Positions 56,396 to 64,000 of a DNA stretch of 64,000 nucleotides are shown here, one piece after another (the first letter of the stretch is position 1; the number at the start of each line of letters is the position of its first letter). The notes beneath the pieces were generated by a model that was not told where the DNA came from, did no database searches, and saw only the letters and a list, made by a program, of their open reading frames with translations. Location of the stretch: contig MU858138.1 of NCBI GenBank assembly GCA_033297075.1, forward strand, positions 1 through 64,000, in the 5' to 3' direction. Position numbers and translations under genes: made by a program. Origin of the DNA: Rhypophila decipiens. Taxonomy: Eukaryota; Ascomycota; Sordariomycetes; Sordariales; Naviculisporaceae.

Positions 56396-59300
56396 GGACC
56401 TTGGCCCCTGTTCTCGTGAAAGTAGTCCATTGAGTCCGTTGACGAAAAACTGCATTTTGTGAACTGTTTGATAGTGAAAGCCTAGTGATGGGTTATTCAC
56501 ATATTCGACAATGACGAGAAAGAGCAAGCGGGATGGATAGAATCGGGTTAAGGAAGTTTTCCATACTTTTTGACGACGGGCCGGCCCCCCGTTTGAAGAG
56601 GGAAAAACAAATTATAGTTGTTGGTCACCGCCTGTTCTTCAAGGCTGGCTGCTGATGCTCGATGGAAAGCTGCATGGTGAGGCGGTCAGCTGCTGTTGTA
56701 TATCGTTAGGATGAGAAAGCTTCGTACCCTGGCTTTCAGTCCTTGGGATCGAGATGAGTAAAAGGTGGGAAATAGTGATGGGCGAGAAAACAATCAGTCT
56801 TGTATTTTCCTAGCTTCAAATATCTACTTCCCCATTAAAAGTTTAGGATTCGGAAAGTCAGAATGGGCTACACACTAGAACTAACTGTGAGAGTTTGGGA
56901 TTCGACTCTCTCGCCAATACAGTCATGTAAATTGAAGTTAAATTCGGCGGCGATATATTAGATGTTCTCCTAGAGTTAGTGTCTGACGCCACTATTGTTT
57001 TACCTTTTGGAACTTTGTTTTTCCCGTCCATACACTCAGTCCCACAGGGGACCGGTCCCAGCCAGACGGATCACGCCCCGGCCAAGGGTCATCAACCACA
57101 GTCACGGGTCGCGGGGTCTCCGTATTTCCTGGGCTGCAGAACTGCGTGCTTGACAAAGTGACAAAAAGATATGAGTCTTTATACTCTTCTTGATACAGTA
57201 TCCGGTTCGGAGTGGGAAACTTAGGGACTGTAGATTTGTTCCGGCTTCCTGTCATGATGTTCTTCAGAGAGTGTTCTTAGCAACAGCACGACTACAAGTG
57301 CACGCCGCCCTTCCACTTGTAATGTTACGTAAGCACTAAAATAATTTGTGGTAATTCTGTCGTCACTCTTCCATACTAGTGTACAGATGTGCTCCAGGAG
57401 AACTTCCTCCGGGAGTTGTCGCTCGTTGTACACTAAAATCGGATTTGAAAAACTCCATGAGGAGTCGGATTACCATGTCCGAAGATCTTGGCAGACTCTC
57501 ATTTCGCTCTCGTCTGGAAAAGAAGCTGGGGTGATACAAACGACAGCAAAGTTGGACAACTGGGCAGAAACCCTGCCAGCTGTTTGTTGTTCGGGAAATA
57601 AGCACCAATTAACTGTCATTGATCAAACCTTCACAGAGCGAGTGCCTGAACACCATCAGAAGCGAGCAAACTGTCGCCTGTCGAGAGGCCCCTGGAAAAG
57701 CCACGCGAGTTCTTGATCCGGGCAGGGTGGTAATTGACACCCACACGCGCATCCCAAGTCCAGTTTGGGCCATCCCGCCGGTGACAGTGCCATGATGGTG
57801 GGAAGAAACATATTAGACCATATCAAGCATTTTTAAGAGATCTCAACAAAAATGTTGTCGTCGTACGGACCGAGGATGAGTGACGGACGAAATATCAGGA
57901 GCCGATCCTCCTGCTGTGGTCGTTATCACTGGCTATCACTGATCAAGATGGGCACACATGGAAGAGAGTGTCTTGCGATTGTTCAACTCTCCCTTGCTTA
58001 CCCCGCAGATACAGAGACAGAGACACAGATGCACAGGCGGGATGGGCTTGCTCTAGGGTACCATCCGCGAGCGCATCATGGTTGGTGATGCCTTTTAGGA
58101 AATTGCATCACGCCCCCGCGACGCGTCTTTCGCGTCACTTGTTTTGCTTTGTCTTTTCTTTGTGCGTGTGTGCTTTTGTCTGTGTGTCGTTGCTGGGACG
58201 GTTGGTAGTGTAGAAATGAGAGATTCCAACCAGACTGTGGAATTCCGCCATCAGCTCCGGCGGCGTGGGTGGGATGGATTCCACAAGATCACAAAGGCCA
58301 GAAAGTTGGTTGGTGCTGAGCTTTCTTGCTCACGGCGGCGGGGTAGAAACGAAATTGCAGGAAAAGAGCATTATATCATCATATAAATTTGCTCCGTCAT
58401 CCAAGTCCAGGTTGCGCCGTTGGGTTCGAAATTCCCGCTCGGTCTTGAAATTGTACTCGTCATCATCGGATTCCAGGAAGTACTGCTAATTTGGGTTGGC
58501 GGCGGCGGCGGGAAAGCGGGCCTCTTGTTGCACGGGGATGGCTGCTGAACATGGGTGGTTCGTGAACGACGACAAATTTCCAGGTTCCAGACGACGACTG
58601 GGTTGTTCCAAGGACAGAGAAATTGGCACCATCGGCGGGGCCAGAACGATGGAGACTCATGGAGCAGTTTCATGGTTTCAGCCCTCCGAGGTTCTGATTC
58701 TCGGGGCCGCCATGGGCAATCCCTACCAAATTTCGAGTGCCGCCATATTGCCTTGATCATGTAATCCGTATACTAATCAGCAATATGGAGGGCACCTTAT
58801 GAAATGTCATGCTTACCGGAACAGTGGTTCTGGATGTTGGCATTCCCGGAGCTTGTTTCTTTCAGAGTTTGCCCTACCGAGGTGCCTGCCCATCTTTGGG
58901 CCGTTCCGGGGCGATCCTCGACTGAAGCGTCGGCCAAGACGGTCGACACCGACGACCGGGACCCACAGAACTGAGCCAACAGCTAACAGAGACGGGGTCC
59001 CGGTACTCCGTATTTCCCCGTCAACGTGACTTTTTTTTGCGGGTAACGTGGAGTCGGCGATAATGGATTTTCAGCTGTTGTGGTTACGCTCGAGAGTGAG
59101 GCAGAAGATGTTGTAACCTTGACGTCGTGGTCCTCCGTCTGCGTATATTGCCTCCTTCTTCGTGCAGCCCGGGCAGCAAGCTCGGCGGGTTTATTGTTCT
59201 GCCCCTTTTATTTTCTTTGTCGACAACACATGAGGCTGAATTTCACCATCCACCTCTCCCTTCCCAGCGTCGATCTTTAACTCGTTTCAAGCTTTCATGT

Positions 59301-62300
59301 TTTCTTCTTCCGTCGCCCGGTGGTCATGTGGTGCATAGAGTCTAGCGAGTCGTTAGTCCGCATGGACTTCGACTTGTCTCAGTGGTAAAAGAAACCACCG
59401 TGTCCCCTTGCTTTGCGCATTTGTAAACCGGTCCAGACTGTTTCGTGGTTTTTTGACAAGCAAATTGTTGGTCCACAGTTAGTCTCTCTTTCTTGCTTGA
59501 TGGTGGTGCCCAGCTCGTTTTCAGATTTCTGGTGTTCGAGACCTCCACCAAAAAAGTCTGCCAATTTCTGCTGGGATTTCGATTTGAACGAATCTGATCG
59601 GGATGGAGGGTGAGCTTCTTTCCTTTTGGACCAGGGGGTGCGGGGGTCAGGCACACGTTTCTCCAGACTGCTAAGCCCTTCTTAGTTTAGCGTCAGGTAC
59701 AGCCGTTCTATTGGATCGCGGAAGCCCTGACTGATCCGACAGATCCGTCTTGGTGGGACGGGATGAAGGCGGCTAGCGACCAGAAAAAAGGCGACGGAGA
59801 GGGGGGTGCCGTTAGACGCACTTTGTGAGGTACCACTGTGGTCGACTGGTCGTGATGGTGTTTGCAGTGTTGCATCACGTCTTGGAAAGGGGGTCCGATG
59901 CTGAAAAGTGTTGCACTTTACGGTAGACTACACGTGCGCAATCGAGTTACCCCTGAGAAAAGATCTTGGAGCTCTGTTGGTTAGCAAATGTGAATGTGAC
60001 GTCGATGAATGTGGACTCGCTGCCGTGACCTATCGGGAGTCGTGAGAATACAGTGAAATCTGACTCTGCATACACATAAGCGAGGAATACCACTGCCGAA
60101 CGGAAGTGAGAAGCAAGAGGCACGGCAAAGCACATGCGTGCCGAAGAGGACAAGATAACCAAACAATTCGAGGTTCCTTTGAGCCGCTGTTGAAACAATT
60201 ACAGATGTTGACCGCAGCGACATAATTATGGCCCAATCGGAGTCAAACCGTTGGCTGTCTGTCTTTTGCTAAAAGCCCGACTAAACTTAGGGGTCTTGGG
60301 GTTGGATTTGAGGCTCTCTCCTGGATGGTAATTTTCGGGACGGAACAACACTCAATCTGACCATTTACTTCCGAAATCAGCCATCAAACGAGGACGTTAC
60401 AGCGTTTGAGAATCCCATTGGCGCCTCCTGCTGCTGTGCTAAGTACAGAAAAGCACTCCTTTTTGAAGGCACCAAAGCATCACAAACGATGATTGATGTT
60501 GCTGTTCTGTTGGTCAACAGGACGAGGCGCTTCAAACACCAAATATAAGCCGTCGGACGAAGCTATCCAAACAACTTGTTGATCCGGTCGCAAACAAGGC
60601 CTAGTTATCCACTGCAAACGCATAGTCCTAGAGACTAAAATGGTCAAGCAAACGGTTGTTAGACCAAAAAGGACTCAAGGCGATCACCCCACTGTCCACA
60701 CGAACTATCGGGGTTTCGCTGGCGGGTAGCCGTGTCGCACGAAACTGCCCCCTTCGGTGATTGTCAGTGCCACAACGGCTCCCAGTCACCCGATGGATCA
60801 GGACGGCACGGGGGTTGATAATGCTCGAAATCTTGATCCAATATGACCTCCAACCTGCCAGTACGTTGTTAAATCGAGGAAATACCTTCACTTGCTCGGG
60901 AGGTTTTCCATCGTACAAAGCCCCGTGAACTGAAGCCGTAAATGGAACCAAAGACATCGCATCCGCTGCCTTTACATCACACATATTGTAATATATTACC
61001 TTCTGTGTAATGTGCAAGATAAGGGGGCACAATTGAGATGCCTGAGTCTGTCATACCCCCATAGGTAACATCTCCCAGCACTAGCAGAGAAGACAATCAC
61101 GAAAGAGACCTTACTAACGTTGTGCCGCCACAGAGCAGAACATGTTGGTTGGATGGGAGTGTTTAGTCGAGAGATCGATAGGTGGATGATTCCAAGGCAA
61201 AGATACACATCGTGCTGGGCTAGAAGCACAGGAGCAAAAAAGATTGACCGAGTGGCGTCGTTGGCCGTAGAGTCGACCCTGGGCCCTCTCTTGAGATGTG
61301 ATTCGACTCCCGAAACCTGCTTCTGGCCGCGGAACAAGATGCAATCGACGATAAGCTGGTTTAGAAAAGGGATGGCTGTATGGAGCAAAAGGAGAGAAAA
61401 AGAAACATACCAACGTCACACAATTATGCGCAAAATGCAGTCCCAGGACTGGAGATGGGGAGTACCCGTACTGCACGGAGTGATGCCCAAATCCACAGCA
61501 CCTGTTCATACAGAAACAGAACTTGCTTTGCCGTTTTGCTTCCGCCGCCTGTTCGCAAGACCTGCATCTGCACGTCGTAAATCCCCCACCAACTGAGTCG
61601 CCCTTAAATGAGGCGTTGCGTCCGTGAGACCAAAAAAGTCGTGAGAATTTTCCAGGGAGTTGAATAATAGCATTCGGAAGCAGTAGTGATGCCCTAAATC
61701 GATACAGCCAACTGTGTCAAGTTTCCTCTGGCTCGAATTTCAAGTGCAGCAGCCCAGGAGGTCATGGCGGGAGATGAACTGCGGCCACGATGGGCACTGT
61801 CCAGTCGTTTCTCTTCCTCAAGTTTCCAAAATTTCTTCTTTGGTGGGTTCCTTCCCCTGTTCGCCTGCTGCATCTACCCCTCATCACCCCTACCCTGGAC
61901 TGCAGCAGATTGTTAGCCAATGAGAGCCAGCGCTCCGTTTCATTTCCCTCCTCTCCGCAGAGCGCACGGTCCACCTTCCCATCCAAACTCACCCCCCGGG
62001 GCGTAAAAGAGCCCCCCTGTCCTTCGTTCTCCAATAACGGATCAGGGCTGGCCAATGGTGGGCCCCAATTCCGGGATATCTCCCCTTGGTCGTAGCACGC
62101 CCCTGCTGCAGTCACTGGCAGCTGTGCCAGGTCCAAGCTGGTCTCCACTTTTTGTATGAATGTGCAATCTTTCACTGGCTTGGGACCTTGCAACGAGCTC
62201 CCCAGATCCCAAAAATCACCCGTTCCCATCTCCAGGCCGTTGCAATCGCACCTCGTCGTCCGTCAGTCTTTTCTCTCGTCTTGCCCCGGTTTAGTGGCAG

Positions 62301-63323
62301 ATCTCCTTTTCTCCCCGTCACTCCTTTCGTCTTTTATGCGACCAAACCGTCTCTCCTTACATCAGGCCATTCACTCTTTTCGCAGCAACTGAATTATCCG
62401 TCGTCACCAATTTCGGACAGGAAACGACCGCTAATAAACGGCCAAAAAAAACCGTACCTAGAGGACCCGAGCGCGAGATCGTCCACACCTCTGACACGAG
62501 ACCAACCACATTCATTTTGCGGATTACCTCAGACCAGTCGAAGAAATCCAGTCTTTCATTCAACCGTCATACGTATTCTCGTCGAACCGACCCCGACACG
62601 ACATTCACTATTGCGTACGAGGCGACGAAATACTGCAGCCAACCTATCGCGCAGGAACCATCGACGGGATCTTGCAGCATCGTCGTCTTTTTTCTCGGGC
62701 TGCTGTACGGGCTACTGGGATTCATTCTGGTACCCAAAACACCCTTACACTCTCTTGAACTCACGAGACAATCCGGGCTAGAGAAAGACTCGGCGCATCA
62801 ATTGATGGACTCGTTGGATCCCCTTGCTTGAAACCTTGCCGGACCCCGACAGCCGAACTTTGGTAGGTAGATCATCAACCGCCGACGGACCCCAAATCCT
62901 GCCCTGCTGTCTCGGCCTTGTCTCTTGGTCAAATATCCGCCATGCTGGGTCACCATCAGACGAACCTGGTGGCGGCTTTGGAGCCAGTGCTCGAGCTTCT
63001 TGCGTTTTAGATCAGATGAAAGCCACGCTCTGCGCGGCCCGTCCCTCGTCTCCCTTGCTTTGCGCTCGACTCAACCCAAAAGAGTTTTGTACGACCGCAG
63101 CTAACGTCGACCTTTCTACATCAGATCCTTGGATTGCAAATCAAAACAATCCCGAACGATATCCCGATTAACTGGTGAGAGGGCGCAACTTCATCGTGCC
63201 CCCACAGTGGCGATTTATCCGTGGATGGAAGCTCGAGCTCATTAACCGGGTATCCGTCGCCTTCATTGTTTCGTGTTTCAACAACGCTGTTTGTTGATTT
63301 CCGGGGCCAACCCAGCAGTCGCA
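56396..63323. other. Gene-poor 6.9-kb region
   Basis: No frame here has a recognisable domain, signal peptide plus cysteine pattern, or a splice-supported structure. The left end is the promoter of the GH3 gene. From about 62200 the plus strand becomes pyrimidine-rich, with several short open frames, and resembles a long promoter and 5' leader for the gene at 63324. No transposase, reverse transcriptase or terminal repeat was recognised. Confidence 0.45.
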
Positions 63324-64000
63324 ATGAACCGCTTTAGGACCAAGAGGCGGGCGAAGGACGACAGCGCTGCGGGTCGCAGCAGCGAAGACTCGGAGCCTAC
63401 ACTGCCCAAGTCGTCGTTCACGTTTCGAAGGGGAAAGAAAACACAGGTCGAAGAACCCAAAAAGGAAATTGATCTTGCCACAGTTCTACCCTCCAACGAT
63501 GATTTCCGGACGAGTCTCTTGATGACCAACCTTTCTGCCCGCTTTTCCATGCTGAGGGAACAGGATGACCCCAATACCAAGATAGGAAAGGCCAGCGACG
63601 ATAGTGTCTTATTTCCGAAGCGCCAGTCGCGGATGGCCGACTTTGGCTACGGTACTGGATTGGGACTTTCAGACATCGCCGAGGTCGAGTCAATCAAGGC
63701 GCCGTTTATGCGAGCCGACCGAGCCGACTCTTTTGCATCCGATGATGCGAGCTCAACGAAATCCGGGAGTGTTATGACTCGCCCAAAACCAACCGAAGGC
63801 AATAATTTGTTTGGCGGAAGGCAGAAGGTTTATAAAATCCCTGCTGGGTCATCGGGCGGACTTGTTGGACGAGCCCTGTATGACGACGATGTTGCCCTGT
63901 CCTCTTTCCAACGATGGAGAATCGCAGAAAAGGAGAAGGCGTATACAGAGGAAGACCAGGAAGACTCAGCCGGCGATGGTGACGCAGAGCAAGCTAGATC
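63324..64000 (+). CDS. Conserved protein of unknown function, partial at right edge
   Basis: The frame opens at ATG 63324 and is uninterrupted to the window end (225 codons seen). The start is followed by a basic, Ser-rich segment (RFRTKRRAKD). Two stretches look strongly conserved: DFRTSLLMTNLSARFSMLRE, with QDDPNTKIGKASDDSVLFPK after it, and TEGNNLFGGRQKVYKIP. The end becomes acidic (EEDQEDSAGDGDAEQ). I recall similar uncharacterised sordariomycete proteins but no function. No membrane segment is present so far. The C-terminal part and any introns lie outside the window. Confidence 0.75.
   Translation, partial: MNRFRTKRRAKDDSAAGRSSEDSEPTLPKSSFTFRRGKKTQVEEPKKEIDLATVLPSNDDFRTSLLMTNLSARFSMLREQDDPNTKIGKASDDSVLFPKRQSRMADFGYGTGLGLSDIAEVESIKAPFMRADRADSFASDDASSTKSGSVMTRPKPTEGNNLFGGRQKVYKIPAGSSGGLVGRALYDDDVALSSFQRWRIAEKEKAYTEEDQEDSAGDGDAEQAR

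Noticed and set aside
58421..58436. GGTTCGAAATTCC, similar to a tRNA B box
   Set aside because: Spacing is one base off, and no acceptor stem, D arm or anticodon arm can be folded around it.
62086..62781. Open frame of 231 codons (+)
   Set aside because: It sits in a pyrimidine-rich leader-like region where long chance frames are expected. No domain was seen.

Overview
The window is nuclear DNA of a filamentous ascomycete, most likely a sordariomycete (Pezizomycotina). Genes lie on both strands, are interrupted by 52-73 nt introns with GTRAGT donors and CTAAC-type branch sites, and include families typical of these fungi: a highly reducing polyketide synthase, a DHA1-type MFS transporter, an FSH serine hydrolase, a P-glycoprotein-like ABC transporter, a short metallothionein and small secreted cysteine-rich proteins. 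I see no rRNA, no convincing tRNA, no transposon and no CRISPR. The species cannot be named from the sequence alone.

Layout. 0-5.5 kb: an 80-bp imperfect direct repeat, a MYND zinc-finger gene (-), a secreted Cys-rich protein (-) and a 26-residue metallothionein (+). 5.7-11.8 kb: two ubiquitin-system genes transcribed away from each other, a UFD1-like protein with C-terminal zinc modules (-) and an F-box/Cys-rich protein (+). 14.6-37.4 kb: a candidate secondary-metabolite locus holding an MFS transporter (+), a 2276-residue HR-PKS (-), an FSH hydrolase (+) divergent from the PKS, and an ABC-B transporter (+) whose frame is interrupted in the first membrane domain. 38-46 kb: a small secreted protein, a GNAT acetyltransferase, a codon-biased secreted effector-like protein and an unknown Cys-rich protein. 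47-56 kb: a BTB/POZ-like protein, a TMEM135-like membrane protein and a GH3 beta-glucosidase. About 56.4-63.3 kb holds no recognisable gene. A conserved protein of unknown function starts at 63324 and runs off the right edge.

How the genes may work together. The PKS has KS-AT-DH-ER-KR-ACP and no C-methyltransferase and no thioesterase. The FSH hydrolase next to it has an intact Ser-Asp-His triad and belongs to the same family as LovG, which releases the lovastatin nonaketide. The simplest reading is that the PKS builds an unmethylated reduced chain, the hydrolase releases it in trans and the transporters export it. No NR-PKS, P450, methyltransferase or pathway regulator is visible in the window, so the product would be simple or be finished elsewhere. 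Exon coordinates below were derived by hand from splice signals and frame continuity.
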